64,000 nucleotides of DNA. Source: Prorocentrum cordatum (lineage: Eukaryota > Sar > Dinophyceae > Prorocentrales > Prorocentraceae). Below the pieces are notes generated by a model that did not search any database, had not been told where the DNA came from, and saw only the letters and a list, made by a program, of their open reading frames with translations. A program made the position numbers and the translations under genes. The first letter of the stretch is position 1. The number at the start of each line of letters is the position of its first letter. Where the stretch lies: the NCBI GenBank assembly GCA_963575745.1, contig CAUYUJ010000759.1, forward strand, positions 45,744 through 109,743, read 5' to 3'. Positions 47,760 to 60,677 of the stretch are shown here, piece by piece.

Positions 47760-48245
47760 TTAATGATTATGTATGGGTTTCTCTGCGTACCACCTCTGTA
47801 GCGGTGCTACAGCTAGAGTTAAGTGCAGAATACCGACAGCGCCTCTGAAGAGAACTTCAGAAATACGAATGGTGTTGTGGATCTAGCTCGACTAGCAGAA
47901 CGAGTTCAGGCCTCTCGATGCAACAGACGCAAGCGCCTGGTGATACTGAATCAGGTTATGTGCGTACCAGCTCTGTAGCTCCTCTAAATCTTGAGTTGAG
48001 TAAACAGGCATCACTGGTAAAGATGACTTTTACGGACCTAGCTCGAGTAGCAGACCGAGTTCAGGCCTCTGGATGCAACAGGCAAACGCGCCTGATTGTT
48101 CTGAATCGGTTTCTGGAGTATCAGCTCTGTAGCTCTCAAATTCTCGAGTTAAGTACAGAAAACCGTGAACGCGTGTTAAGATGACTCAGAACACAGTTGG
48201 TTCCAGCAAGTCTTTTGATAGTAATATTGCAGCTGCAGACCTGCA
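47760..48245 (+). mobile_element. G-family interior with monomer-like repeats
   Basis: Closely similar to 63005-63490 (TGATTATGTAT.GGTTTCT, ATACCGACAGCGCCTCT, GTTGGTTCCAGCAAGTCT in the same order). Lacks both ends here. Confidence 0.65.
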
Positions 48246-49192
48246 GCCCCCCTGGAGCCCGAGTTAAGTGCGGAAAACCGACAGCACCTCTCAGGATGAC
48301 TCGAGTAATACAGTAGTTTCGCAGACCTAATTCTGGCAGTAGACCGAGTTCTGAGCTCTCGATTCACAGACGGACGCGCCTGATGGCTTCGAATCGATTC
48401 CTGTGACCAGAAGCACTGTAGCCCCCCTCAGCGCGAGTTGAGTGAAGAAAACCGAGAGCACTTCTCAAGATCACTCGACCAATACGAAAGTGTTTCGCGA
48501 TTCGGGCAGCAGACCGAGTTCAGAGCTCTAGATTCGACAGACAAAAACAACTGATGATTCTGAATCAGTTTATGTAGACATCAGCTCTGTAGCTCTTCTA
48601 CTGCTCGAGTTAAGTACAGAATACCAAGAGTTCCTGTCAAGAACACTCGAATAATACGAATAGGTTTGCGGACCTAGCTCGGCTAACAGACCAAGTTCGA
48701 CCTCTGGATTGAACAGGTCAACGCGCCTGATCATTCTACATCGATTAGCTGTGCTTACCAGCTCTGTATGTAGCTGTCCTAAAGCTCGAGTTATGTTCAG
48801 AAAACCATCAGCGCGTATTAAGATGACACAAAACGGCCGATCCCGCCACCGTGCTTTTTGATAGTCATATTCACCCGATCGAGCTGAGATCAAGATGGCA
48901 AGCGGGAATAAGATCGAATATTATCAAAAGTTCCGTCGAGATTTTTCTTACCAACTGGCTCTCCAGCGCGCCGGAATTACCCTTAACTTCCAGCAATGAC
49001 TTGCTCAGGGAAGCTCTACGAGTTACTTGCGAAGGGAAGCTCTGTGAGTTACTTTGTCCGTTCTGGCCGGGTCGACCAACTGGCTCCGCCCCGAGCCGGA
49101 ATTCCTCTAGCTCATCGATAACGAAGAGCTCTACCAGGTAAGAGTTCTACGAGGTATAACTGAGAGCTCTACGAGGTACTATGCAGCGTCCA
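48246..49192 (+). mobile_element. T-family fragment, then stacked T and G 3' tips
   Basis: T monomers and 3' block without a 5' hairpin, ending GAGTTA at 49025. A second partial T tip ends 49051, a G tail ends CTACCAGGTA at 49140, and two short G tip remnants follow. Confidence 0.6.
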
Positions 49193-50695
49193 CTTGGTAG
49201 CACCAAAACTGGGCGCCGGCGGTAAACCGTCAACCTTGGTTACCGCCGGGGAACTCGTAGAGCTTCCAAGCTCGACTTAAGTTGAGAAAACCGACATCAC
49301 CTACCAACATTCCAACTTATAGTGAATATTTTTTGACCTCTGAATGCGACAAGCGGACGCGTCTCATGTCTGCGAATCGACTCCTGTCATTACCAGCCCC
49401 GCAGCCCCCCTACAGCCCGAGGTCAGTGCAGAAAACCGATAGCATCTCTCAGGATGACTCGAAAAATACAATAGTTTCGCGAACCTAGTTCGGGCAGCAG
49501 ACCGAGTTCCGAGCTCTGGATTCGACCGGCGGACGCGCATGATCTCTTTGAATCGATTCATATGACAACCAGCACTGTAGCCCCCTCTCAGCGGAAGTTC
49601 AGTGAAGAAAACCGAGAGCACTTCTCAAGATAACTCGACCAATACGAACAGTCTCGCGATTCTAGATCGGGCAGAAGACCGAGTTCAGAGCTCTGGATTC
49701 GACAGACAAAAACAAATGATGATTCTGAATCAGTTTAGGTAGATATCAGCTCTGTAGCTGTCTTACAGCTCGAGTTAAGTACAGAAAGCCGAGAGTTTCT
49801 GTCAAGATGACTTGAATAATACGAATAGGTTTGCGGACCTAGCTCGGCTCAGAGACCGAGTTCAGACCTCTAGATTCGACAGGCGAACGCGCCTAATCAT
49901 TATGCATCGATTAGCTGTGCTTACCAGCTCTGTAGATGTCCTAAAGCTCGAGTTATGTTGAGAAAACCGTCAGCGCGTATCAAGATGACTCGAAACGGCC
50001 GACCCCGCCAGAGTACTTTTTGGCCTTCAAGCTTACCCGATCGAGCTGAGATCAAGATGGCGAGCGGTAATAAGATCGAATATCACGGGAAAAAAGACTA
50101 GAGCTCTAACGAATGTTCAAATTTCGAGAACAAAATTTTCAACCGAGCAAAAGTCACCAAAAGTTCCGTCGAAATTGTTCTTGCCAACTAGCTCTCCAGC
50201 GCGCCGGAATTACTGGGAGCTGGCGGTAAACCGTCAACCAGGTTTCCACCGGGAGCCTCGTAGAGCTCTTCTCGTGCAGAGCTGCCCGCTAGACATTAGA
50301 GGGTTTTTTTTCCAGATATTGTGAATTCAATACAGAAAACGGACAACACTCGTCAAAATAACTTGAAGAATACGGATAGATTTGCGGACCTAGCTCGAGC
50401 AGCAGACCGAGTTCAGAGCTGTAGATCGAACAGAGGAACGTGCCTCATAATTTCGAATTGGTTTATGTAAGCATCAGCTCTGTAGATGTCCTATATCCCG
50501 AGATACGTACAGGAAAGCGCTAAAGCGAGTCGAGATCACTCGAAACGGCCGTCGGTTCCAGCAAGTGTTTTGATATTTATATTCCAGCTACCGACCTGAG
50601 AATTCAACAGGCAGGCGCGGAATAACCTACTGTACGTGATAAGAATACCCGTTCTCAAAACGAATTTTCATATTTTGTACAAAGACTGGGCGCCG

Positions 50696-51709
50696 GCGAT
50701 AAACCGTCAACCTTGGTTACCGCCGGGGAACTCGTAGAGCTTCCAAGCTCGACTTAAGTTGAGAAAACCGACAGCACCTACCAACATTCTGACTCATAGT
50801 GAATATTTTTTGACCTCTAAATGCGACAACCGGACGCGTCTGCTGTCTGCGAATCGATTCCTGTCATTACCAGCCCCGCAGCCCCCCAACAGCCCAAGGT
50901 CAGTGCAGAAAACCAACAGCATCTCTCAGAATAACTCGAACAATACAATGGTGTCGCGAACCTAGTTCGGGTAGCAGACCGAGTTCCGAGCTCTGGATTC
51001 GACAGGCGGACGCGCATCATCTCTCTTAAAATCGATTCATATGACAACCAGCACTGTAGACCCCCTCTCAGCGCAAGTTGAGTGAAGAAAACCGAGAGCA
51101 CTTCTCAAGATTACTCGAACAATACGAATAATTTCGCGATTCTGGATCGAGCAGAAGACCGAGTTCAGAGCTGTGGATTCGACGAACAAACGCAACTAAC
51201 GATTCTGAATCAGTTTCTGTAAATATCGGCTGTGTAGCTGTCGTACAGCTCGAGTTAAGTACAGAAAACCGAGAGTTTTTGTCAAGATGACTCGAATAAT
51301 ACGAACAGGTTTGCGGATCTAACTCGGCTCACAGACCGAGTTCAGACCTCTGGGTTCAACAGGCGAACGCGCCTGATCATTCTGCATGCATTAGCTGTGC
51401 TAACCAGCTCTGTAGCTGCCCTAGAGCTCGAGTTATGTTCATAAAATCGTCAGCGAATATCAAGATGACTCGAAACGGCCGATCCCGCCAGAGTGCTTTT
51501 TGGCCTTCAAAGTTACCCGATCGAGCTGAAATCAAGATGGCGAGCGGGAATAAGATCGAATATCACGGGAAAAAATACTAGAGCTCTAACGAATGTTCAA
51601 ATTTCGAGAACAAATTTTTCAACCGACCAAAAGTCAGCAAAAGTTCCGTCGAGATTTTTCTTGTACTCTTAAGCTTCCAGCAACTAGCTTAGGGAAGCTC
51701 TACGAGTCA
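50696..51709 (+). mobile_element. T-family element T23 (complete, nested in G5)
   Basis: 1014 bp, CTGGGCGCC to CTCTACGAGTCA, inserted between A and T. Tip loop AGCAACTAGCT. Confidence 0.85.
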
Positions 51710-51784
51710 TTAAAAACTCGACCCAAAGTTACCACATTGTCTCTTAATGCCCGGTCGGCCAACTAGCTCCACCCTGCGCCCGAA

Positions 51785-52362
51785 TGGGAGCCGGCGGTAA
51801 ACCGTCAACCAGGTTACCACCGGGAGCCTCGTAGAGCTTTCTTGCGCGGCGCTGCCCACTACACATTCATATTTTTTGTTCAAGATATCGCGAGTTGAGT
51901 ACAGAAAACGGACAACACTCGTCAAAATGACTCGAAGAATACAAATAAGTTTGCGAACCAGCTCGAGCAGCAGACCGAATTCAGAGTTGTAGATCGAACA
52001 GATGAACGCGCCTCATGATTCCCAATTCGTTTCTGTGAGCATCAGCTCTGCAGCTGTCCTATATCCCGAGATAAATACAGAAACCGTTAATGCGCGTCAA
52101 GGACTCGAAACGGCCGTCGGTTCCAGCAAGTGTTTTGATAGTAATATTGCAGCTGCGGACCTGAGAATTTAACTGGCAATCGCGGCATAACCTACTACAC
52201 GTGAGAAAAATATCCGTTCTCAAAACGAATTTTCAAATTTTGCACAAACATTAGAAACTCGACCCAAAGTTAACACATTGTCTCTTAATGCGCGGTCGGC
52301 CAACTAGCTCCACCCTGCGCCCGAATTCCTCTTAGCTCAGCTTCGAAGAGCTCTACGAGGTA
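51785..52362 (+). mobile_element. G-family element G6 (nested in G5)
   Basis: 578 bp, starting TGGGAGCCGGCGG (first C lost) after an A and ending GAGCTCTACGAGGTA. Inserted between A and T of the G5 tip (CGAA|TTCC). Confidence 0.8.
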
Positions 52363-52429
52363 TTCCTCTAAACTCAGCTTCGCAGAGCTCTGCGAGGTAC
52401 TCGTAAGCTTCCAGCAACTAGCTTAGGGA

Positions 52430-53417
52430 CTGGGCGCCGGCGGTAAACCGTCAACCTTGGTTACCGCCGGGAGACTCGTAGAGCTTCCTAACTCGACTTA
52501 AGTTGAGAAAACAGACAGCACTTACCAACAATCTGACTCATAGTGAAATTTTTGTTTGACCTCTGAATGCACCAGCCGAATAATAGGAATAGACCTCTGA
52601 ATTTTAGCGACAGCACCTCTCAGGATGACTCGAACAATAGGAATAGTTTCGCGGAGCAAGTTCGGGCAGCAGACAGAGTTCAGAGCTCTGTATTCGACAG
52701 GCGGACGCGCCTGATGTCTTGAAATCGATTCCAGTAATAACCAGCCATGCAGCCCCCCTACAGCCCGAGTTAAGTCCAGATAACCGACATTATCAAGCGA
52801 CTCGAACGATACGAATAGTTTCGCGATTCTAGATCTGGCAGCAGGCCGAGTTGAGAGCTCTGGAGTCGACAGACAAACGCAACTCATGATCTAAATTGTT
52901 GCCTGTAAATATCAGCTCTGTAGCTGTCCTACAGCTCAAGTTAAATGCAGAAAACCGAGAGTTTCTGTCAAGATCACTCGAATAATACGAACAGGTTTCT
53001 GGCCCAAGCTCGGCTAGCAGACCGAGTTCAGACGTCTGGGTTCAACAGGCGAACACGCCTGATCATTCTGCATGCATTAGCTGTGCTTACCAGCTCTGTA
53101 GCTGTCCTAGAGCTCGAGTTATGTTCAGAAAACCGTCAGCGCATATCAAGATGACTCAAAACGGCCGATCCCGCCACAGTGCTTTTCGATAGTAATATTC
53201 ACCCGATCGAGCTGAGATCAAGATGGCGAGCGGGAATAAGATCGAATATCACGGGAAAAATACTAGAGCTCAATGTCAAATTTTGAGAACAAAATTTTCA
53301 ACCCAGCAAAAGTTGTCAAAAATTCCGTCGAGTTTTTTCGAGCCAACTAGCTGTGGGGCGCGCCGGAATTACTCTTAGCTTCCAGCAATAACTTGCTAAA
53401 GGAAGCTCTACGAGTCA
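52430..53417 (+). mobile_element. T-family element T24 (complete, nested in T22)
   Basis: 988 bp, CTGGGCGCC to CTACGAGTCA, inserted in the T22 tip at AGGGA|AGCTC. Confidence 0.85.
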
Positions 53418-53460
53418 AGCTCTACGAGTCACCCGGAGAGTAAAGAGAACACACCGGACA

Positions 53461-53950
53461 TTGGTAGCGCCCAAAACCCGGAGAGCGAAGAGAATCTCGG
53501 GGACGGGAAATCTTTCCTGGGGAGCCTTGGGGAGCACCCCTGGAGCGCTGCGGATGCGCTGCCAAAAACACTGGCGCCGGCGGTGAACGGTCAACCTGAA
53601 CACCGCGGGGAACCTCGTAGAGCTCCTCTCACTAGTAAGAGCGCAGAGAATCGACACAGGATCAAAAAATGGAGATTTTTCGAAAATCTTGAAATTCGAT
53701 TTTTTCGATGTTGATATTCGCTCAGTTCCCGGAAGTCAACTTATACAAAAATCCATCGAGAGAGCTGAGCTGCTGTCAGAGAGGAGTTCATATGCCAATG
53801 CTCGGCGTCAACTAGCTCCACCCCGCGCCGGAATTCCTCTAGCTCATCGATGCCGAAGAGCTCGACGAGGTACTTCCATGCGTGCCTGCACGCACGCAGG
53901 CACGCGTGGAAGCTTGCCGGAAGCTCTCCTGGACACGTTTCCGGGCCGCC
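53461..53950 (+). mobile_element. C-family copy split by G7
   Basis: TTGGTAGCGCCCAAAACCCGG start; the break CCAAAAACA|CTTCCATGCG rejoins as in other C copies. Ends raggedly at GTTTCCGGGCCGCC, where inverted T/G tips begin. Confidence 0.65.
53571..53872 (+). mobile_element. Short G-family element G7 (complete ends)
   Basis: 302 bp, CTGGCGCCGGCGGTGAACG to CTCGACGAGGTA, nested in a C copy with no target duplication. Confidence 0.8.
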
Positions 53951-54066
53951 GGAGTAACTCGTAGAGCTTACCTTAGCAAGTTGTTGCTAGAAGCTGAAGA
54001 GTACCTCGCAGAGCTCTGGTATGAGAGATAGAGGAATTCGGCGACAGGCTGGAGCTAGTTGGCGAA
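53951..54066 (-). mobile_element. Inverted T and G 3' tips
   Basis: TAACTCGTAGAGCTTACC..AGAAGCTGAAGAG is an inverted T tip. TACCTCGCAGAGCTC..GGAATTCGGCG is an inverted G tip. Confidence 0.6.
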
Positions 54067-54657
54067 ATTTCGAAAGCTCTCGAGCGCTCTTCTGAAGCGC
54101 TCCTGAACCGCTGCCAGCGACGCCTGCACGCGTGCCTGCACGCGCAGGCACGCGTGGACGCGTGCCTGGAGCGCCCCCGGACCCGCTGCAACTTCCGGCA
54201 ACTCGCTGCGAGGATCGTGGACCGGCAGAAGTGGGCGTGTCCCTCTCACCACCCACCTCCGGCTTCTTCTTTGAAACCCTTAGCTCTCCAAGGAGCTATC
54301 CGGGAATTTGTCCTGGCGGACTTTCGGACGCTCTTGTGACTCTCGTCAACGCTACTGGAGCTCTGGGGGATCCCCGGCAGCGCTTCTGAAGCGCCGCCAG
54401 GAAAGTGCCCGCGCGTGCCTGCACGCGTGTAGGCCCGCGTGGAAGCATGCCAGGAGCTCTGCCGGACCCGCTGCGACGTTTCACAGATCCCTCCGGGGAT
54501 CGTGGACCGGCGAAGATGGGCTGCTGGCGGGCACCTCAACCGTCCGGCTTCTTATCTGAATCCCTGTAGCTCTCAGAGAGCTCCCCGGGAAAAACCCGGA
54601 GAGCAAAGAGAATCTCGGGGACGGGAACCTTGGTAGCACTCAAAAACCGGAGAGCAA
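54067..54657 (+). mobile_element. Two C-family 3' portions and C start fragments
   Basis: 54067-54307 ends AAGGAGCTATCCGGGAA; 54308-54592 ends AGAGAGCTCCCCGGGAA; both contain the ACGCGTGC palindrome and GATCGTGGACCGGCG. 54593-54657 has two partial C starts. Confidence 0.65.
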
Positions 54658-55054
54658 CTGGGAACCGGCGGTAAACCGTCAACCAAGTTACCGCCGGGCA
54701 CCTCGTAGAGCTCTCTTCTTACACAGCGCTCCTCCGAACACGTGAAGAAAGCTTCTGAAGCGAGAATCGAAAAAATCGAAAAATGACGATTTTTCGGTTT
54801 TCATACAGTGGGTTCCTCCAAGTGTTTTGATAGTAATACTGGACCTAGAGCCATAAAAAATTTACCAGCAGGTGCGCCATAGCTTACTACAGGGAATAAA
54901 AATCTCATTTCTAAAAACAAACTTCAAAATTTTGCGTAAAATGAAAAACACCGACCCCAGGTTACCACATTCTCTCTTTTCGTCGAACCGGCCAACTAGC
55001 TCCACCCTGCGCCCGAATTCCTCTTAGCTCTTTGCCGAAGAGCTCTACGAGGTA
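54658..55054 (+). mobile_element. G-family element G8 (complete)
   Basis: 397 bp, CTGGGAACCGGCGG to GAGCTCTACGAGGTA, splitting a C start at GAGAGCAA|AGAGAATAC. Nearly identical to G9, which follows 10 bp later. Confidence 0.85.
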
Positions 55055-55064
55055 AGAGAATACA

Positions 55065-55423
55065 CTGGGAACCGGCGGTAAACCGTCAACCAAGTTACCG
55101 CCGGGACCTCGTAGAGCTCTCTTCTTACACAGCGTTCCTCCGAACACGTGAAGGAAGCTTCTGAAGCGAGAGCCGAAAAAATTCAGAAATGACGATTTTT
55201 CGGTTTTCATACAGTGGGTTCCTCCAAGTGTTTTCATAGTAATACTGGACCTAGAGCCATGGAAAATTTACCAGCAGGTGCGCCATAGCTTACTACAGGG
55301 AATAAAAATCTCACTTCTAAAAACGAACTTCAGAATTTTACACAAAGTGAAAAACACCGACCCCAAGTTACCATATTCTCTCTTTTCGTCGGGCCGGCCA
55401 ACTAGCTCCACCCTGCGCCCGAA
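55065..55423 (+). mobile_element. G-family element G9, cut at its 3' tip
   Basis: Nearly identical to G8; broken at CTGCGCCCGAA by T25. Remainder not located. Confidence 0.75.
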
Positions 55424-56961
55424 CTGGGCGCCGGCGGTAAACCGTCAACCTTTCTTACCGCCGGGGGACTCGTAGAGCTTCCTGACAGTATATAGTGTGG
55501 GGAAAAATCCAGAGAACGACTAGTTTTCAGCTCAAGCGATTTCAGACCTCCAATGCGACAGGCGGGCGCGTCTGATGTCTGCGAATCGACCCATGTGACT
55601 ACCAGCCCTGGAGCCCTCCTACAGCCCCAGTTAAGTGCAGAAAACCGACAGCATCTCTCAGGATGTCGAATATTACAATAGGTTCGCGGACCTGTTTCGA
55701 GCAGCAGACCAAGTTCTGAGCTCTCGAATCGACCTACGAACGCGCCCGATGTGTGCAAATCGATCGCTATAACCCGCAGCACTGTAGCCCTCCCACAGCA
55801 CGAGTTGAGTGCAGAAAAAAGTGAGAGCAATTTTCACGATAATTCAGACAATCGAATAGTTTCGCGAACCTAGCTCGGGCAGCAGGCCGAGTTCAGAGCT
55901 CTCGATACAACAGACAAACGCGCCCGATAGTTCCCAGTCGATTTCTGTGACTATAGTCTCTGTAGCTGCCCTACGGCTCGAGTTGAGTACAAAAAACCGA
56001 GAGCGTTTGTCAAGATGACCCGAATAATACGAATAGTTTTGCGGACCTAGCTCGGCTAGCAGACCGAGTTCAGACTGTTGGAGTCAAGAGGCGAACGCGC
56101 CTGATGATTCTGACTGCAATGGATATACTTACCAGCTCTGGCTGTCCTGCATCTCGAATTGAGTACAAAATACCCACCGCGCGTATCAAGTTGACTCGAA
56201 TAGTAGGAATGGGTTTGCGAACCTAGCTCGGCTAACAGACCGAGTTCAGACCTATGGATTCAACAGGCGAGCGCGCCTGATGATTCTGATTGCGATAGCT
56301 GTGCTTACCAGCACTGTAGCTGCCCTAAAGATCGAGTTAAGTAGGAAATACTCGCCACGCGTATCAAGTTGACTCCAATAATAGGAATCGGTTTGCGGAC
56401 CTAGCTCGGCTAGCAGACCGAGTTCAGACCTATGGATTCAACAGGCGAATGCGCCTGATGATTCTGAATGCGATTAGCTGTGCTCACCAGCACTGTAGCT
56501 GCCCTACAGTTAGGCAGAAAATACGACAACGCGTATCAAGTTGATTCGAATAATACGAATAGGTTTGCGGACCTAGCTCGGCCAGCAGACCGAGTTCAGT
56601 CCTCTCGATTCAACAGGCGAACGCGCCTGATCATTCTGAGTGCGATAGGCGTGCTTACCACCACTATCGCTGCCCTACAGCTCGAGTTAAGTAGAAAATG
56701 CCGACAACGCGTATCAAGATGACTGGAAACGGCCGTTCCCGCCGGGACGCTTTTGGACAGTAAAAGGTACCCGATCGAGCTGAGGTCGCGAGCGGGAATA
56801 AGATCGAATATCACGGGAAAGAATACTGGAGCTCTAACGAATTGTCAAATTTTGAGAACAAAATGTTCAACCGACCAAAAGTCAGCAAAAGGTTCGTAGA
56901 GATTTTTCGTGCCAACTAGCTCTCCAGCGCTCCGGAATTACTCTTAAGCTTCCAGCAACAA
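55424..56961 (+). mobile_element. T-family element T25, cut in its tip loop
   Basis: 5' hairpin, monomers, the 3' block with a small deletion near 56785, then cut at TCCAGCAACAA by G10. Confidence 0.75.
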
Positions 56962-57337
56962 CTGGCGCCGGCGGTGAACCGTCAACCTGGCCACCGCCGG
57001 GAACCTCGTAGAGCTCATTTCACGCGTAAGAGTGCTCGGAGTCGAAAGAGAGAGCTTCTCGAAGCATTTCTCGGAAAACTGAAAGATTATTTTTTTCGTG
57101 TCGACATGAAGATGGTTCCGCCAGTGTTGTGATAATAAAACTGCGCCTACAGAGCTCATACTAAGACAGAGAGGCCCTCATAGTCGTTTACAGGTGCGAA
57201 AAATCTGCTTTCTCAAAATGAATTGTTTCAAAAAATCGCAAAACCATCAAAAGTTACCACTTTGTCCTTTCTGGCCGGGTCGACCAACTAGCTCCACCCC
57301 GGGCCGGAATTTCTCTAGCTCATCGATGCCGAAACAA
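56962..57337 (+). mobile_element. G-family element G10, cut in its tip
   Basis: CTGGCGCCGGCGGTGAACC start, GTCGACATGAAGATGGTTCC body shared with G3 and G11, cut at GATGCCGAAACAA by G11. Confidence 0.75.
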
Positions 57338-57566
57338 CTGGCGCCGGCGGTGAACCGTCAACCTGGTCACCGCCGGCAAGCTCGTAGAGCTCCTTGCACG
57401 CGTAGGAGTGCTCAGCATCAAAAGAGAGGGCTTCTGGAAGCATTTCTCGAAAAAGAGAAAACATGATTTTTTTCACGTCGATACGAAGATGGTTGCGCCA
57501 AGTGTTTTGATAGTAAAAGTGCGCCTAGAGAGCCCATATTGACAGAGAGGCCCTCATATTCGTTTA

Positions 57567-60478
57567 CTGGGCGCCGGCGGTAAACCGTCAACCTTTCTTA
57601 CCGCCGGGGGACTCGTAGAGCTTCCTGAAAATATAAAGTGTGGGAAAAAACTCCAAAGAACGACTAGTTTTTCAGCCCAAGCGATTCCAGACCTATCAAG
57701 ATAACGTTAACAAAAAACAAACAGTTTCGCAACCGAGTTCGGGTATCAAACCGAGTTCAGACCTCTGAATGCGACAGGCGGCCGCGTCTGATGTCTGCCA
57801 ATCCACTCATGTGATTCCCAGCCGTGCAGCCCCCCTACAGCCCGAGTTAAGTGCAGAAAACCGACAGTATCGACTCGAATAATAGAATAGTTTTCCCGAT
57901 CTAGTTCGAGCAGCAGACCGAGTTCCGAGCTCTGGAATCGATCGACAAACACGCCTGATGTGTGCAAATCGATATATGTGACCCGCAGCACTGTAGCCGG
58001 CCCAAACACGAGTTAAGTGCAGAAGACAGAGAGCACTTCTCAAGATCATTCAACAATACGAATAGTTTCGCAAATCTAGCTCGGGCAGCAGGCCGAGTTC
58101 AGAGCTCTCGGTTCAGTAGACGAACGCGACTGATGATTCCCCATCGATGTCTGTGACAATGAGCCCTCTAGCTGCCCTACAGCTCGAGTTAAGTACAGAA
58201 AACCGAGAGCGTCTGTCAAGATGACTCGAATAATACGAATAGGTTTGCGGACCTAGCTCGGATAGCAGACCGAGTTCAGACCTCTGGATTGAACAGGCGA
58301 ACGCGCCTGATGATTCTGAGTGCGATAGCTGTGCTTACCAGCACTGTAGCTGCCCTAGACCTCGAGTTAAGCAGAAAATACCGACAACACGTATCAAGTT
58401 GACTCGAATAATACGAATAGGTTTGCGGACCTAGCTCGGCTAGCAGACCGAGTTCAGACCTCTGGATTCGACAGGCGAACGCGCCTGATGATTCTGGGTG
58501 CGATAGGCGTGCTTACCAGCACTGTAGCTGCCCTACACCTCGAGTTAAGTACCTCGTAGAGCTCTTCGACGAGATGAGCTAAGAGGAATTCGGGCGCAGG
58601 GTGGAGCTAGTTGGCCGACCCGACCAAAAGAGACAATGTGTTAACCTGGGGTCGGTTTTTGGAACATTGTGCAAGATTTGACAATTCGTTTTCAGAAAAC
58701 GGATTTTTCTCACATACAGTAAGCTATGGCGCACCTGCTGGTAAAATTTTCAGGGCTCTAGGGGCAATATTACTGTCAAAAGACTTGCAGGAACCGACTT
58801 TGCCTGCAGTGCAGTTTGGCAGGTGACGGTGGTTGGCTTTACTTAACTCGAGCTGTCAGCAAGCTACAGACCTCTCACGCACACCAGTCGATGCAGAATG
58901 ATCTGGCGCGTCACACTGGAAGCTCGAGAGTTCCTAGAAATGGCTGAGTCAGGAGTTATGCTCGAAATACTGTCTCTATGTATGCGTGTTGCGAACGGTG
59001 TTTCGATGATAATTCGAGCTGAGTGCATGCTATGCATGCCAGGTACATTCCAATCGAAGTAGCGACATGCGAGACATCGAATGGGAGCCTCGAGAGTGCC
59101 CAAATTGATTAGAATTTTCAAAATCAATGAAAAATATCGATTTGTACAATTTTGTATTTTTTGTGTCGGATGATTTTTTTTCTAATTTATATCGATCTAT
59201 GGGTGACCTAGAGAGTTCTGGTGCATGTTTGTCGACGCAGAATGGTCTCGCGCTCTCACTGAGAGCGCGAGACTTCATATGAATAGCTTCGCTGGGAGTG
59301 AGAACTTTGGTCCAGCCGGCCGAGGCGGACAATGTGACAACTTTTGGGTGGTTTTGCAATTTTTTGAAAGATATTTGACAATTCATTTTGAAAAAGCAGA
59401 TTTTTACTCCGAGCATTGAGATATAAACTTCGTTCCCTGATCAGCTCGGCCATCTAGAGTCATTTTCAGTACCAGTTCACTTGAAGGAACCGACTTCATG
59501 TTGACTCCGAAAAAATCTCAACTTGAAGTTTTTGTAGAAAAGCTCCCAGAAGCTCCCGCTTTGATGCTGAGCTTTCTCACGGATTCAAGGAGCTCTACGA
59601 GGTTCCCGGCGGTGACCAGGTTGACGGTTCACCGCCGGCGCCAGTAGGAAATACCGACAACGCGTATCAAGTTGACTCGAATAATACGAATAGGTTTGCG
59701 GACCTAGCTCGAGTAGCAGACCGAGTTCAGACCTCTGGATTGAACAGGCGAACGCGCCTGATGATTCTGAGTGCGATAGCTGTGCTTACCAGCACTGTAG
59801 CTGCCCTAGACCTCGAGTTAGCAGAAAATACCGACAACGCTATCAAGTTGACTGGAATAACACGAATAGGTTTGCGACCCTAGCTCGGGTAGCAGACCGA
59901 GTTCGGACCTCTGGATTGAATAGGCGGACGCGCCTGATGATTCTGAGTGCGATAGGTGTGCTTACAGACACTGTGGCTGCCCTACAGCTCGGGTTAAGTA
60001 CAAAATACCGACAGCGCATATCAAGTTGACTCGAATAATACGAATAGGTTTGCGGACCTAGCTCGGGTAGCAGACCGAGTTCAGACCTCTGGATTGAACA
60101 GGCGAACGCGCCTAATGATTCTGAGTGCGATAGCTGTGCTTACCAGCACTGTAGCTGCCCTACAGCTCGACTTAAGTACAAAATACCGACAGCACGTATC
60201 AAGATGACTCGAAATGGCCGTTCCCGCCTGCCTGCTTTTTGGCCTTCAAAGTTACCCGATCGAGCTGAGATCAAGATGGCGAGCGGGAATAAGATCGAAT
60301 ATCATGGGAAAAAATACTAGAGCTCTAACGAATTGTCAAATTTCGAGAACGAAATTTTCAACCGAGCAAAAGTCAGCAAAAGGCCTGTCGAGATTTTTCT
60401 TGCCAACTAGCTCTCCAGCGCGCCGGAATTACTCTTAAGCTTCCAGCTATAACTAGCTAAGGGAAGCTCTACGAGTTA
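57567..60478 (+). mobile_element. T-family element T26 (longest), with inverted G12 nested
   Basis: Own sequence 57567-58549 plus 59645-60478 = 1817 bp, with the most monomers of any copy. The break CGAGTTAAG|TAGGAAATACC rejoins exactly to the usual monomer sequence. Ends GAGTTA. Confidence 0.85.
58550..59644 (-). mobile_element. Long G-family element G12 (complete, inverted)
   Basis: 1095 bp. On its own strand it starts CTGGCGCCGGCGGTGAACC after an A and ends CTCTACGAGGTA. Nearly identical to G13 in the opposite orientation. Small frames (64-128 codons) shared by both copies have no recognisable motif and occur on both strands, so I do not call genes. Confidence 0.85.
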
Positions 60479-60581
60479 CAGGTGCGAAACATCTGCTTTC
60501 TCAAAATGAATTGTCAAATATCTTTTAAAAAAATGGAAAACCACCCAAAAGTTGTTACATTGTCCGCCTCGGCCGGGTGGA

Positions 60582-60677
60582 CTTGTAAGCGTCCAAAACC
60601 CGGATAGCGAAGCCAAGCGCGGAACGCCGCACGGGGACCTCTGCCTGGCCTTCTGAAACGATGCGCGGGACGCTGGA
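60582..60677 (+). mobile_element. C-family 5' fragment
   Basis: CTTGTAAGCGTCCAAAACCC to CGCGGGACGCTGGA, cut by G13. Confidence 0.7.

Larger units (their letters stand above)
50213..52399 (+). mobile_element. G-family element G5 with nested T23 and G6
   Basis: Starts CTGGGAGCTGGCGG after an A. Junctions ACAAAGA|TTAAAAACTCGACC and CGCCCGAA|TTCCTCTAAAC rejoin to intact G sequence (compare 52250). Ends GAGCTCTGCGAGGTA. Three nesting levels in total. Confidence 0.8.
49209..53431 (+). mobile_element. T-family element T22 with nested G5 and T24
   Basis: Own pieces 49209-50212, 52400-52429 and 53418-53431 (1048 bp). Junctions GGAATTA|CTCGTAAGC and TTAGGGA|AGCTCTACG both rejoin exactly. Ends GAGTCA. 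Confidence 0.85.
49193..53460 (+). mobile_element. C-family element C8, split by T22
   Basis: Starts CTTGGTAGCACCAAAA at 49193; after T22 it continues CCCGGAGAGTAAAGAG at 53432. The join matches intact C starts exactly. It is overtaken near 53461 by another C start (TTGGTAGCGCCCAAAACCC). Confidence 0.7.
57338..60581 (+). mobile_element. G-family element G11 with nested T26
   Basis: Close to G3 in the body. The break CGTTTA|CAGGTGCGAAA rejoins exactly as in G10 (57187). Ends at GCCGGGTGGA, where a C start is inserted. Confidence 0.75.
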
